A stretch of 12,215 nucleotides of DNA from an uncultured Pseudomonadota bacterium (GCA_903854305.1 CAINWC010000219.1:1-12215); one strand, 5' to 3'; shown: positions 1 through 8,331, counted from the stretch's first letter. The notes: generated by a model from the sequence alone, not told the origin. Made by a program: numbers and translations.

Positions 1-749
1 CCCACTGCAAATACGGGAATCAGCACGATGCCTTTTCGTGCTGCAGTTTTATTGATAATTTCAGCAAGCTTAACTTTCGGATCCACATGTTCATGCAAGC
101 GATTACCATAGGTCGATTCAAGCACTAGGTAATCCGCCTGTTTGATACGCACAGGTGGTTTCATCAACAGATCATGAGGCCGGCCAATGTCTCCTGAAAA
201 GACTATGGCTGTTTTTTTGTTATGAATACGCACAAAAGCTGAGCCGAGAATATGTCCATTGGGAGAGAATCTCAGCGTTAAACCATCGCCTAAATCAACA
301 TCTTGCTCATAGTTGACGGCTTTTAGTAATGCAAGTGCATCTAGTGCATCTTCTTGCGTATAAAGTGGCAACGCTGGGTTATGTTTTGAAAAGCCACGCT
401 TATTGGCATATTTTGCATCTTCTTCTTGCAGGTGTGCAGAATCAGGCAGCAGGATCTCGCATAAGTCACGGGTTGCTTCTGTGCAATACACTTTGCCCGA
501 GAAACCATTTTTAACAAACAGTGGTAAGTAGCCAGTGTGATCAATATGCGCGTGGGTTAATACTACAGCATCCACACTCGCAGGGTCTATCGGTAACTTG
601 GCCCAGTTTTTAAGGCGTAATTGTTTTAGACCTTGAAACAATCCGCAATCAATTAAAATGCGCTTTGAACCGCCAGAAGGCGTCTCACAAGTGAGCAGAT
701 ATTTTGAGCCAGTGACGGTTCCCGTAGCACCAAGAAATGTTAACTTCAT
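1..749 (-). CDS. Beta-CASP metallo-beta-lactamase fold hydrolase, RNA-processing type (partial, C-terminus beyond window)
   Basis: 249 codons are visible, from the ATG at 749 to the left edge; the C-terminal part lies outside. The N-terminus (MKLTFLGATGTVTGS) is typical of the family. Metal-binding motifs are visible: THAHIDH at residues 65-71 (HxHxDH), NGHILGSA around 165-171 with its His, and SGDIGR around 185-190 with the metal-bridging Asp. ESTYGNR (211-217) and the closing IPVFAVG (244 to the edge) mark the start of the beta-CASP insertion, as in YSH1/CPSF73-like and archaeal or bacterial RNA-processing enzymes. Known members are zinc-dependent endo/exonucleases acting on RNA; the substrate here is unknown. 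AAGGAG at 758-763 lies 8 bases before the ATG and supports the start. It follows amiC by 50 bp on the same strand with no visible terminator, so co-transcription is likely. The cytoplasmic location is inferred from the lack of a signal peptide. Sure of the fold and family, unsure of the physiological role. Confidence 0.9.
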   Translation of the reverse strand, partial: MKLTFLGATGTVTGSKYLLTCETPSGGSKRILIDCGLFQGLKQLRLKNWAKLPIDPASVDAVVLTHAHIDHTGYLPLFVKNGFSGKVYCTEATRDLCEILLPDSAHLQEEDAKYANKRGFSKHNPALPLYTQEDALDALALLKAVNYEQDVDLGDGLTLRFSPNGHILGSAFVRIHNKKTAIVFSGDIGRPHDLLMKPPVRIKQADYLVLESTYGNRLHEHVDPKVKLAEIINKTAARKGIVLIPVFAV

Positions 750-799
750 GTCAGAAGCTCCTTAAATAGCTGGCTTGCCACGACTAGAACCACGTTACA

Positions 800-2386
800 T
801 CACTCCAACGCAACCTTAGTTTTTGCAAGTGCAGGATTAGTTGAAAAGTACTTTTTAATGCCAGTTAAAATAGAGTTCACCAATTTATCTTGATAAGCCT
901 CGTCGTTCAACTTTTGCTCTTCTTCCGGGTTGCTGATAAACGCTGTTTCAACCAAAATTGATGGAATGTCTGGCGATTTCAATACAGCAAAGGCCGCTTG
1001 TTCTACATGCTTGGTATGCAAAGTATTGATGCTACCAATCTGCCCAAGAACCGCTTTACCTAACTTTAAGCTATCGTTAATGGTCGCGGTTTGCGATAGG
1101 TCAAGTAATGTCCTCGCTAATACAGGATCTTTATCATCCAGACTTACACCACCGATTAAATCAGATTCATTTTCTTTTTTAGCCAAATAACGTGCACTGG
1201 CACTGGTGGCACCACGCTCAGACAAAGCAAACACGGACGACCCCCTTGCAGAATGGTTGGTGAAAGCGTCCGCATGAATCGACACAAACAAATCAGCCTG
1301 CATGTTACGCGCTTTTACCACACGCCCATGTAGCGGAATAAAATAGTCACTATCACGCGTTAACACAGCTCGCATATTAGGCTCATTATCAATTTTGGCC
1401 TTGAGCCTTTTAGCAATCATCAACGTAATATCTTTTTCATGACTACCATTTGCACCACGCGCACCAGGATCTTCTCCGCCATGACCAGCATCAATCGCAA
1501 TAGTTATTTGGCGCGAGTCTTTATTAATATCAGAGTTATTAAAACTGTTTTTTCTAGGCTTAATTTGAGGGATTTCTTGAATCACTTCTTGATTGCTGGC
1601 ATCTGACTTATCAATGATTACAGCTGTAGATTGTGCGACTTCAACTGGTTTGATGTTCTTGATAGGCTTGGCATCTTCAGCTGAGCTGATTGCAACAGAT
1701 TCATCCACCTCGACTTGTTGCGGTGGCAGAGGCTCTACCACTACTTGCGGTTTGGGCGTGCTACCAGCAACAGTTACTTGATTGCTGGTATGTGGTTTTT
1801 TATCTTTTTTGAGAGCAACATCGTTGTTTGCAACAACAGTTTTGTTGGTACTTGATGCAGCATCACGCTCTGCCACCATTGCCATGAGCGGATCTTTAAT
1901 CGGATAAACATCTAAGACCAAACGATGCTTATAATCACCAGTAGGGGCTAAGGTAAAAGCATTAGGTTTAGCCTCTGTTTTCAAATCAACGACTAAACGC
2001 ACCGCGCCTGATTGAAACTTGGCGACACGAATTTGTTTGATATAGGGATCGCTCGCCAATATTTTATCTGATAAAGATTTAATGATTTGGTTGAGATCAA
2101 CATTCTCAATATCCATCACCACCCTATCCGGATTTTGAATCAACGTCATTTTATAAACAAATGGTTGGCTGGATTCAAGCGTGATGCGCGTGTAATCTTG
2201 CGCAGGCCAAATGCGTGCAGCAGTAACCGTATTAGCCGCTTGTACTGTGACTACCAAACCTATGGTTAAGCTCATCAACAGGCTTACACTGATTAATCTA
2301 ATTAAAACCAGCAAGACGATTCTTAAACTTTCAAATACTTTAAGGTTAACAGTCATCATGCTTCTGTTGAAATGGCTTGTAGGCAT
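800..2386 (-). CDS. amiC: N-acetylmuramoyl-L-alanine amidase with AMIN domain (AmiC type)
   Basis: Periplasmic zinc amidase that cuts the bond between MurNAc and the stem peptide, chiefly in septal peptidoglycan during daughter-cell separation. The 528-residue reading has a long hydrophobic N-terminal segment (about 21-50) ending in VQA-AN, a plausible Sec signal peptide; no twin-arginine motif is seen. An AMIN domain (about 55-162) targets the envelope. A low-complexity Val/Pro/Lys-rich linker (about 165-290) follows. The Amidase_3 domain (about 293-515) shows the zinc ligands H302 (DAGHGG), E317 (HEKD) and H371 (SIHAD), and catalytic E480 (LVETAF). The insertion around 396-435 matches the autoinhibitory helix region of AmiB/AmiC, which implies activation by an EnvC/NlpD-like LytM partner. 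Two starts are possible. ATG 2386 has TAGGAC about 5 bases upstream and overlaps tsaE by 31 bp. ATG 2359 forms a classic ATGA overlap with the tsaE stop but has a poor ribosome site. I kept the first; either gives the same mature protein. Confidence 0.93.
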   Translation of the reverse strand: MPTSHFNRSMMTVNLKVFESLRIVLLVLIRLISVSLLMSLTIGLVVTVQAANTVTAARIWPAQDYTRITLESSQPFVYKMTLIQNPDRVVMDIENVDLNQIIKSLSDKILASDPYIKQIRVAKFQSGAVRLVVDLKTEAKPNAFTLAPTGDYKHRLVLDVYPIKDPLMAMVAERDAASSTNKTVVANNDVALKKDKKPHTSNQVTVAGSTPKPQVVVEPLPPQQVEVDESVAISSAEDAKPIKNIKPVEVAQSTAVIIDKSDASNQEVIQEIPQIKPRKNSFNNSDINKDSRQITIAIDAGHGGEDPGARGANGSHEKDITLMIAKRLKAKIDNEPNMRAVLTRDSDYFIPLHGRVVKARNMQADLFVSIHADAFTNHSARGSSVFALSERGATSASARYLAKKENESDLIGGVSLDDKDPVLARTLLDLSQTATINDSLKLGKAVLGQIGSINTLHTKHVEQAAFAVLKSPDIPSILVETAFISNPEEEQKLNDEAYQDKLVNSILTGIKKYFSTNPALAKTKVALE

Positions 2387-2874
2387 TGTTGTCCTAATGT
2401 TGAATGCGCTGTGATACTGAGAGTGCGTCCTAGTTCACTGGTAAAAGCAAAGTCTTTAATAGCTAAAGTGATATTGAGATCAGGTGTAGGCAATACATCT
2501 TGCGCTTTTTCTGGCCACTCAATGATGCATATACTTTGCGCATTAAAGTAATCTCTAAAACCTGCCGATTCCCATTCCTCATCATCATTAAAGCGATATA
2601 AGTCAAAATGATACAGGTTAAATGCAGACTGATCTAATTTAGAACCGCCATTAGATTTAATGTCATAGGATTCAACCAGCGTATAGGTTGGGCTTTTCAC
2701 CTTGCCCACATGACCAAGCGCATGCAACAAACCGCGTACTAATGTAGTTTTACCCGCACCCAAATCACCATGTAAATATATCGTTAAATTAGGTCGCATG
2801 ACTTTGGCCAAAACGGCGCCAAAATGAAGCGTTGCTGCCTCGTCTGCCAAATCACGTGTAAAATTACTCACCAT
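2356..2874 (-). CDS. tsaE: tRNA threonylcarbamoyladenosine biosynthesis ATPase TsaE
   Basis: Cytoplasmic P-loop ATPase that works with TsaB and TsaD in the t6A37 modification of ANN-decoding tRNAs. The 172-residue product shows the Walker A motif GDLGAGKT (36-43), the family signature SPTYTLVE (61-68), HFDLYR (89-94) and EWPE (119-122), in the standard order; length is slightly above the usual 150-160. The longer reading from 2913 would add 13 residues with no family similarity. ATG 2874 is preferred because AGGGA lies 5 bases upstream and the protein then begins close to the family's usual N-terminus. This ATG shares two bases with the ATG of divergent queG. The 3' end overlaps amiC, so the two are almost certainly translationally coupled. 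The tsaE-amiC pairing is common in proteobacteria. The promoter must lie inside the queG coding region. Confidence 0.95.
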   Translation of the reverse strand: MVSNFTRDLADEAATLHFGAVLAKVMRPNLTIYLHGDLGAGKTTLVRGLLHALGHVGKVKSPTYTLVESYDIKSNGGSKLDQSAFNLYHFDLYRFNDDEEWESAGFRDYFNAQSICIIEWPEKAQDVLPTPDLNITLAIKDFAFTSELGRTLSITAHSTLGQQCLQAISTEA

Positions 2875-3961
2875 GATGATCCCTAACAATTTTAAGCAAT
2901 TGAGCGAAGACATTAAGCGCTGGGGCTTGGCATTGGGTTTTGATCAGATTGGCATCACGGATACCAACTTGCAGGAGGCAGAGATCGAGCATCAGGCTTG
3001 GGTTGCAAAAGGTTTTCATGGTGAAATGGATTATATGGCAAAACACGGGGTGAAGCGTACTCGCCCAGCGGAATTAGTGCCAAATACCTTGCGGGTGATT
3101 TCTGTGCGTTTAGATTATTTACCACCCAATGCAGTCAATAGTGAAAGTGTATTGCAAGACCACTCAAAAGCTTTTATTTCACGCTACTCACTTGGGCGTG
3201 ATTACCACAAGGTGATGCGCAATAAACTACAAAAACTCAGTGAAAAGATACAGCAAGAAGCCGCCAAATTAGCCATTTCTGACTTTAGTTACCGCGTATT
3301 CACCGACAGCGCACCTGTACTAGAAGTGGCACTGGCGGAAAAGGCCGGCTTAGGCTGGCGTGGTAAACACACCTTGCTCATCAACAAAAATCGCGGCTCA
3401 TGGTTCTTTTTAGGTGAAATTTATACCAATTTACCACTCGTTCCAGATGAAATACCATCAACTAACCATTGCGGCACTTGTACCAGTTGCATTGATGTAT
3501 GCCCTACACAGGCCATTACGGCGCCTTACGAAGTTGATGCAAGGCGCTGTATTTCATACTTAACCATCGAGCTAAAAGGTAGCATTCCACTTGAATTCAG
3601 GTCGCTTATCGGTAACCGTGTATATGGTTGTGATGACTGTCAGCTTTACTGTCCTTGGAACAAATTTGCAAAAATAACGGCAGAAAATGATTTTCATGTT
3701 AAGCATGGATTAGACGACATTAGCTTAGTGGATTGTTTTAGCTGGACTGAAAATGAGTTCAAATCAAAAATGGCTGGCAGCGCCATTTACCGTATTGGTT
3801 ATACTCAATGGTTGCGAAACATTGCTATCGGCTTGGGCAATGCACCTACCACACCAGCCGTTGTGCAGGCGCTTAATCAACATATCTCACATGAAAATGA
3901 AATCGTAAAAGAGCATGTGCAATGGGCCTTATCTAGGCATTGCAACAATCAGGTTTTGTAA
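2873..3961 (+). CDS. queG: Epoxyqueuosine reductase QueG
   Basis: Reduces epoxyqueuosine to queuosine in the wobble position of GUN-anticodon tRNAs (last step of the Q pathway). It is a cytoplasmic, cobalamin-dependent enzyme with two [4Fe-4S] clusters. The 362-residue length is normal. The N-terminal cobalamin-binding half includes TDSAPVLE (144-151), whose Asp is the proposed general acid, and the conserved GLGWRGKHTLLI stretch (159-170). The ferredoxin-like part has C200-x2-C203-x2-C206-x3-C210 and C226, then C253-x2-C256-x3-C260. The C-terminal part (about 285-355) resembles the HEAT-like tRNA-binding repeat. Two consecutive ATG codons (2873, 2876) are possible starts; an in-frame stop at 2825 and no good alternative codon in between exclude a longer form. 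No Shine-Dalgarno is obvious upstream, unlike tsaE on the other strand. Convergent with the EAL-GGDEF gene, 44 bp apart. Confidence 0.96.
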   Translation: MMIPNNFKQLSEDIKRWGLALGFDQIGITDTNLQEAEIEHQAWVAKGFHGEMDYMAKHGVKRTRPAELVPNTLRVISVRLDYLPPNAVNSESVLQDHSKAFISRYSLGRDYHKVMRNKLQKLSEKIQQEAAKLAISDFSYRVFTDSAPVLEVALAEKAGLGWRGKHTLLINKNRGSWFFLGEIYTNLPLVPDEIPSTNHCGTCTSCIDVCPTQAITAPYEVDARRCISYLTIELKGSIPLEFRSLIGNRVYGCDDCQLYCPWNKFAKITAENDFHVKHGLDDISLVDCFSWTENEFKSKMAGSAIYRIGYTQWLRNIAIGLGNAPTTPAVVQALNQHISHENEIVKEHVQWALSRHCNNQVL

Positions 3962-4005
3962 AGAATGGTTAGAAAAAAATTCTAAACGTCTGCCTAGCCA
4001 ACGAA

Positions 4006-5799
4006 CTACCGTAACCTGCGCTCATAAAACAGACTATTGCCAAGCAATCTTTTAGCCTCTTTTTTTGCGATGGTCATGGCTGCTGAAACTTCATGATGGC
4101 TAGAAAACAGCTCTGGGATCACTCTCACGGCACCTATGGACAAGCTACTGAATGGGTAGAATATATTATTACCTTGCCTATCTTCACTGTCAATTCCACC
4201 AATTTTACGATCATTGTCACCATAAAATGTTGGCATTACCTCCTCAATATGATTCAGCACATGCTGACAGCGCTCTTCCCAATCTTCACTCTGAAAAATT
4301 AAAATGAAGTCGTCCCCACCGATATGACCAACAAAATCAAGGTCACTTCTTACCGATTTAGTCAGCGTTTCACCCACCAATTGAATCAGCTGATCGCCAC
4401 GTCTAAAGCCATAAGCATCATTAAACGGTTTAAAGTTATCCAGATCACAATAACAGGCCCAAAAAGTAATGTTCTTTTCAAGTAAACGATCAATATGTTC
4501 ATTAATAGGCACGTTGCCAGGCAATAATGTCAGTGGGTTCGCATAACGTGCGGCACTAATTTGCATTTCAGTAATTTCGCGCAGTAATGCATGCCCACTC
4601 CCAAGGCCTAGGCATTTACCGTTATCAGTGATGATAAAACCATTGGTTAAATGATGATGCTCCATCTGCGTAATCAAATCACTCAGCTCATGAAAGGTAA
4701 TAGTGCCCTCAACGATTAATGGATGTCTATCCATAAATTCAGTACACGAGTGCTTTCCATACAACTCTTTTCTGAATGGCCTAACAAACCGATCAATCAT
4801 GTTGGCTCGGCTAATGAGGCCAATTGGAATCTCATTTTCAATGACAGGAATTGAAAACAATTTTGGATTACTCTCAAACAACACATAAACTTCATCATTT
4901 GTCGTCGCTGCCAGCACAAAAGGCACATTCACCAATAACCGTCGGATATTGCTTTGCTTCTGTGTACTAGTGGCTTTGGGGAACACACTAATTGCGTTAC
5001 TTTTAAACAGGCGTTTAATATTTTCTTGAATTTCATGAATAGGCTCCAATTGAGGGCGACCCAACAGATAGCCTTGGCAAAACTCAATATTTAAATCTTT
5101 AACAATGGCCAGTTCGGCTTCAGTTTCTATTCCTTCAACAATCACTTTCGTACTAGAGTTTTCTGCAATTTGTTGAATAGATTTTACAAACTGAAGCTTT
5201 ACGGGATCTAAGTTAATGCCATTGATAAAGTGTTTATCAATCTTAACGTATTCAGGCTGTAGCTCCGACCAAAGCCTTAAACTAGAAAATCCTTCGCCTA
5301 AATCGTCAATCGCAATTTGAAAACCAACATTACGATAACTATCTATCACGCTATAAAGCTTTGAATAGTCGAAAGTTGGTGAGCTTTCAGTCAACTCTAG
5401 CACAATGTCTTTCGGGTTCAAGCCAAGGTGTTCAATATAAGCCATCGAAATGACTCTATTTTCTTCAAACCGAAGCAAACATTCAGGGCTGACATTCACA
5501 AATATTTTATTGTTGCATGAGAACTTAGCAAACGATTCCAGACCAATCTGCAAACTTAATAGCTCTAACTCACAGACCCTATTTTTAACATTGGCTTCTT
5601 TGAATAAATCCATTGGAGAATGGAAATCACTATGCTTGGGGCCGCGTATAAGCCCCTCATGGCCATGAATGCTGCCGTTACTAAGGCTTACAATGGGCTG
5701 AAAAACACTATTGAGTGTTCGATGACTGATAATTTGGTGAAGATTTCCGGAAGCTTCATCGTCGTTGACAATGTTTCTAGCCAGCCTAAGTAATGTCAT
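4006..5799 (-). CDS. Cyclic di-GMP signalling protein, EAL-CBS-CBS-GGDEF
   Basis: A 597-residue protein with no signal peptide or membrane helix, so probably cytosolic. The EAL domain (about 25-265) hydrolyses c-di-GMP in this family. The signature is HEGLIRGP (EGL instead of EAL, E48). Other catalytic and metal residues are present: N102 (NVSP), E135 (ELTES), D165/D166 (DDLGEG), K186 (KID), E222 (EGIE), Q242 (QGYLLGRP). Two CBS-like repeats follow (about 285-410), a module that usually binds adenine nucleotides. The GGDEF domain (about 420-595) keeps CDLDNFKPFND (451-461) and RRGD (466-469), but the signature is GGDDF (494-498). The inhibitory RxxD site is out of register: S at the Arg position, with the Arg one residue earlier. 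The likely activity is therefore phosphodiesterase, with the GGDEF half regulatory or weakly active; that split is inference. GGGA lies 5 bases upstream of the ATG. A separate promoter candidate precedes it, so it need not belong to the glycogen operon. Confidence 0.93.
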   Translation of the reverse strand: MTLLRLARNIVNDDEASGNLHQIISHRTLNSVFQPIVSLSNGSIHGHEGLIRGPKHSDFHSPMDLFKEANVKNRVCELELLSLQIGLESFAKFSCNNKIFVNVSPECLLRFEENRVISMAYIEHLGLNPKDIVLELTESSPTFDYSKLYSVIDSYRNVGFQIAIDDLGEGFSSLRLWSELQPEYVKIDKHFINGINLDPVKLQFVKSIQQIAENSSTKVIVEGIETEAELAIVKDLNIEFCQGYLLGRPQLEPIHEIQENIKRLFKSNAISVFPKATSTQKQSNIRRLLVNVPFVLAATTNDEVYVLFESNPKLFSIPVIENEIPIGLISRANMIDRFVRPFRKELYGKHSCTEFMDRHPLIVEGTITFHELSDLITQMEHHHLTNGFIITDNGKCLGLGSGHALLREITEMQISAARYANPLTLLPGNVPINEHIDRLLEKNITFWACYCDLDNFKPFNDAYGFRRGDQLIQLVGETLTKSVRSDLDFVGHIGGDDFILIFQSEDWEERCQHVLNHIEEVMPTFYGDNDRKIGGIDSEDRQGNNIFYPFSSLSIGAVRVIPELFSSHHEVSAAMTIAKKEAKRLLGNSLFYERRLR

Positions 5800-5847
5800 G
5801 TTTTTCCCAAAAAATAAAGCTTGCGAGTAGCTTAATTCAAATAAATT

Positions 5848-5875
5848 ATTATTTAATGGGCTAACAATATGCCAA
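5848..5875 (-). promoter_or_regulatory. Candidate sigma-70 promoter for the EAL-CBS-GGDEF gene
   Basis: On the minus strand, TTGGCA (5870-5875, 5 of 6 to the -35 consensus) is followed after 16 bp by AATAAT (5848-5853, 5 of 6 to the -10 consensus). The predicted start near 5841 leaves about 41 bases of leader before the ATG, with GGGA at 5805-5808 as ribosome site. It sits in the 92-bp gap between the ROK gene and this gene. I see no strong GC-rich terminator hairpin for the upstream operon in this gap, so read-through is also possible. The region is AT-rich, so chance matches are likely. Confidence 0.4.
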
Positions 5876-5891
5876 TATTATGACAACCTCA

Positions 5892-6836
5892 TTACCAAAA
5901 CGTAAACTTAAATCCGCGAGATGCGCTTGATAAAAGGGCCGCACCGATGATGCCTGACTGGTCGCCAGTAGATGAGAGTTTAACTTCAATCTTACCTCGT
6001 AGCACTGGAATTAGTGCTGAAGATAATGTAGTTTGAAACATATTCGACATCAAATCCCAGGCTTGGCTCATGCCACCGCCAATCAAAACCAATCGAATGT
6101 CCAACACTTTTATGATATTAGCCATCGCGATGGCTAAATTAAAGCCCGCTGTTTCATAAGCATTCATGGCATCAATATCCCCTGCCCTAGCGAGGATTGC
6201 AATTTCATCGGCAGCGATCACCTTACCAGTTAACGCTTGATAACTTAGTGAAACGCCACTGGCTGAAGCATATTGCTCCATACAACCATAATTTCCACAA
6301 CCGCATAATCGCCCATCAGGCACGGTAATCATGTGGCCTATTTCCATCGCCATGCCATGCTGACCACCAAATGGCTTGCCATTCAAGATTAAACCACCGC
6401 CAACCCCAGTGCCTAAACCAACATATATAATATCTCTGTCAGCACAATTCAGGCTGCGAAATTCACCATAAGCGGCAACCAGTGCATCATTTTCAACAAG
6501 CACTGGCAAATTAATCATTCTGGATAAATCGCCACTCAAATCGGCATTCAATAGGCCCGGTAGATTAGGTGATTGCAATATTTTTTGTGTTTTTGGGTCG
6601 ATAAATCCAGGGAAACCGATGCCTATCGAACTCACATCCGGGTACTTTTCAAGCATCACCTTAATAGCATTGGCCGTGACTTCTAAGATTTTATGCCAAG
6701 CAATTTCAGCGGTATTATTTTTGCAAATTTCCGAAAAACTTGCTTGAAAGCGCACATCGTCAATCACTAAACCATTGTCTAACACTCCTAGACGCAAATT
6801 TGTTCCGCCAATATCAATGCCTATTAACAAGGTCAT
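5892..6836 (-). CDS. ROK-family sugar kinase, probable glucokinase
   Basis: ATP-dependent phosphorylation of a hexose, most likely glucose to glucose-6-phosphate given the alpha-glucan genes upstream; fructose or N-acetyl sugars cannot be excluded from sequence alone. The 314-residue product has the phosphate-binding GIDIGGTNLRLG motif (6-17), the catalytic-base segment VENDA with D117, the second glycine-rich loop GLGTGVGGG (140-148), EIGHM (166-169) and the ROK zinc site with H168, C178, C180 and C185 (LCGCGNYGCMEQ). LIGGG (251-255) closes the nucleotide site. There is no N-terminal helix-turn-helix, so it is a kinase and not a ROK repressor. ATG 6836 starts 4 bases after the malQ stop, and the conserved GIDIGGT motif follows at once. 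A TTG at 6863 would overlap malQ and add 9 atypical residues, so it is rejected. Last gene of the minus-strand glycogen unit. Confidence 0.93.
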   Translation of the reverse strand: MTLLIGIDIGGTNLRLGVLDNGLVIDDVRFQASFSEICKNNTAEIAWHKILEVTANAIKVMLEKYPDVSSIGIGFPGFIDPKTQKILQSPNLPGLLNADLSGDLSRMINLPVLVENDALVAAYGEFRSLNCADRDIIYVGLGTGVGGGLILNGKPFGGQHGMAMEIGHMITVPDGRLCGCGNYGCMEQYASASGVSLSYQALTGKVIAADEIAILARAGDIDAMNAYETAGFNLAIAMANIIKVLDIRLVLIGGGMSQAWDLMSNMFQTTLSSALIPVLRGKIEVKLSSTGDQSGIIGAALLSSASRGFKFTFW

Positions 6837-6840
6837 GGTG

Positions 6841-8331
6841 CTAGTGCCGCCCTGTTCGCGCAATGGCTGCTTTAATGTATTCTTGCTGAGTAGTGCTAAG
6901 CTGCTGCCAATTAAAACGCCAATGCCAATTACCAGATGAAGTGCCCGGCGTATTCATGCGGTGGCTAGAATCCAGTTCCAAGATATCTTGCATCGGAATA
7001 ATCGCCAAATTTGCTTGCGACTCTAACGCCAAGTCGATTAAATCTTTAGGCATGACAACTTCATGCTCTACTGAACGATATTCACGCAGATAAGCATGTA
7101 CATACTCGCGATCTTGCTCATTTAAAGCATTATACCAACCTAGCGTGGTGTCATTATCATGCGTGCCTGTATAGGCCACGCTATTCGCTTCAATATGATG
7201 CGGCAAATATGGATTATCCTCTGTTCCGCTAAATGCAAATTGCAGAATCTTCATGCCAGGTAAGTTGTATTTATTTCTCAATGCATCTACTTCATCAGTG
7301 ATAATGCCTAAGTCTTCAGCCACTAAACAAATATTTGGCAAAGCCTCTGTGATGGCAGCTAACAGCGCATCTCCTGGTGCTAGCACCCATTGACCATTAA
7401 TAGCCGTATTCTCATTTGATGGAATCTCCCACGCCGCTTCTAAGCCTCTAAAGTGATCGATACGCACGATGTCGAATAGCTCACTTTGTGTTGCCATACG
7501 AGAAATCCACCAAGCATACCCTTCGACTGCCATTGCATCCCAGTTGTAATGTGGATTGCCCCAACGCTGACCAGTTTCTGAAAAGTAATCAGGCGGCACG
7601 CCAGCTACCACCGCCATATTTTTATCAGAATCTAGCTTAAATAAATGGGGCTGAGCCCAAACTTCCGCACTATCATAAGCAACGAAAATAGGAATATCGC
7701 CAAATAAATACACTTTTTTAGTCGCTGCATACGCTTTAAGGCTTAGCCATTGGCTAAAAAATAAAAACTGTGCGAATTGAATCACGGCAATTTCTTGTGC
7801 AAGCTCTTTACTGGCTAGTTTGAGGGTTTTTGCATCTCTATTTTTGTAATGCTCTGGCCAATATTGCCAGCCAGCCTGATTAAACTTATTTCGAAGCGCT
7901 AAGAATAATGCTAAATCCTTGAGCCAATGCGCATGTTTTTTACAAAACTTAGTAAAACTTTGCTGTTGTTTTTTGTCTTCAGCTTGCGTAAACGCTTGGT
8001 AAGCTTTGGCAATTAAGTGTGATTTATTAGTGATTAAGCCAGTTAAGTCATCTTTAGCTAATAAGCCCTGCGCCTGCAAAGCCTCTAAGCTGATGAAATC
8101 AGGGTTACCTGCATGTGCCGATAAACATTGATAAGGTGAATTATCCGCATGCGGCATATTGATTGGCAAAGTTTGCCAGACACTTGCACCTATGCTGTGT
8201 AAAAAGTCTACAAAATGGTAAGCCTCTACACCTAAATCTCCCACGTAATTTGCACTGGGCAACGAACTAATATGTAATAAAACACCAACGCGGCGCTGAT
8301 TTAAGAGGGAAACATGTGCATGCTGTGTCAT
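6841..8331 (-). CDS. malQ: 4-alpha-glucanotransferase (amylomaltase, GH77)
   Basis: Transfers alpha-1,4-glucan segments between malto-oligosaccharides and releases glucose; cytoplasmic. At 496 residues it is the compact Thermus-like form without the long N-terminal extension of E. coli MalQ. Motifs include LLHISSLPS (18-26), GDLG (31-34), SPYQCLSAHAGNP (65-77), GDIPIFVAYDSAEVW (211-225), the 250s loop VPPDYFSETGQRWGNP (245-260), VRIDHFRG with nucleophile D292, AEDLG with acid/base E339, and GTHDND with D392. The C-terminal MNTPGTSSGNWHWR (459-472) is also characteristic. Catalytic spacing nearly matches the Thermus enzyme. The ribosome site before the ATG is weak (TAGG). It lies 85 bp after the GH57 gene and 4 bp before the ROK kinase, which suggests that the glucose released by MalQ is phosphorylated by its neighbour. 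Confidence 0.97.
   Translation of the reverse strand: MTQHAHVSLLNQRRVGVLLHISSLPSANYVGDLGVEAYHFVDFLHSIGASVWQTLPINMPHADNSPYQCLSAHAGNPDFISLEALQAQGLLAKDDLTGLITNKSHLIAKAYQAFTQAEDKKQQQSFTKFCKKHAHWLKDLALFLALRNKFNQAGWQYWPEHYKNRDAKTLKLASKELAQEIAVIQFAQFLFFSQWLSLKAYAATKKVYLFGDIPIFVAYDSAEVWAQPHLFKLDSDKNMAVVAGVPPDYFSETGQRWGNPHYNWDAMAVEGYAWWISRMATQSELFDIVRIDHFRGLEAAWEIPSNENTAINGQWVLAPGDALLAAITEALPNICLVAEDLGIITDEVDALRNKYNLPGMKILQFAFSGTEDNPYLPHHIEANSVAYTGTHDNDTTLGWYNALNEQDREYVHAYLREYRSVEHEVVMPKDLIDLALESQANLAIIPMQDILELDSSHRMNTPGTSSGNWHWRFNWQQLSTTQQEYIKAAIARTGRH

Noticed and set aside
2211..2414. Plus-strand hydrophobic 67-residue frame opposite the amiC signal peptide
   Set aside because: It is antisense to the amiC signal-peptide region and the tsaE 3' end; its hydrophobicity comes from the complementary codons.
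3967..3987. Inverted repeat TTAGAA-AAAAA-TTCTAA between convergent queG and the EAL-GGDEF gene, as a bidirectional terminator
   Set aside because: The stem is six AT-rich pairs and no T-tract follows on either strand, so it is too weak to call an intrinsic terminator.
5892..6863. Extended ROK reading from TTG 6863
   Set aside because: It overlaps malQ by 23 bp, adds residues not seen in the family, and an ATG lies immediately before the conserved N-terminal motif.
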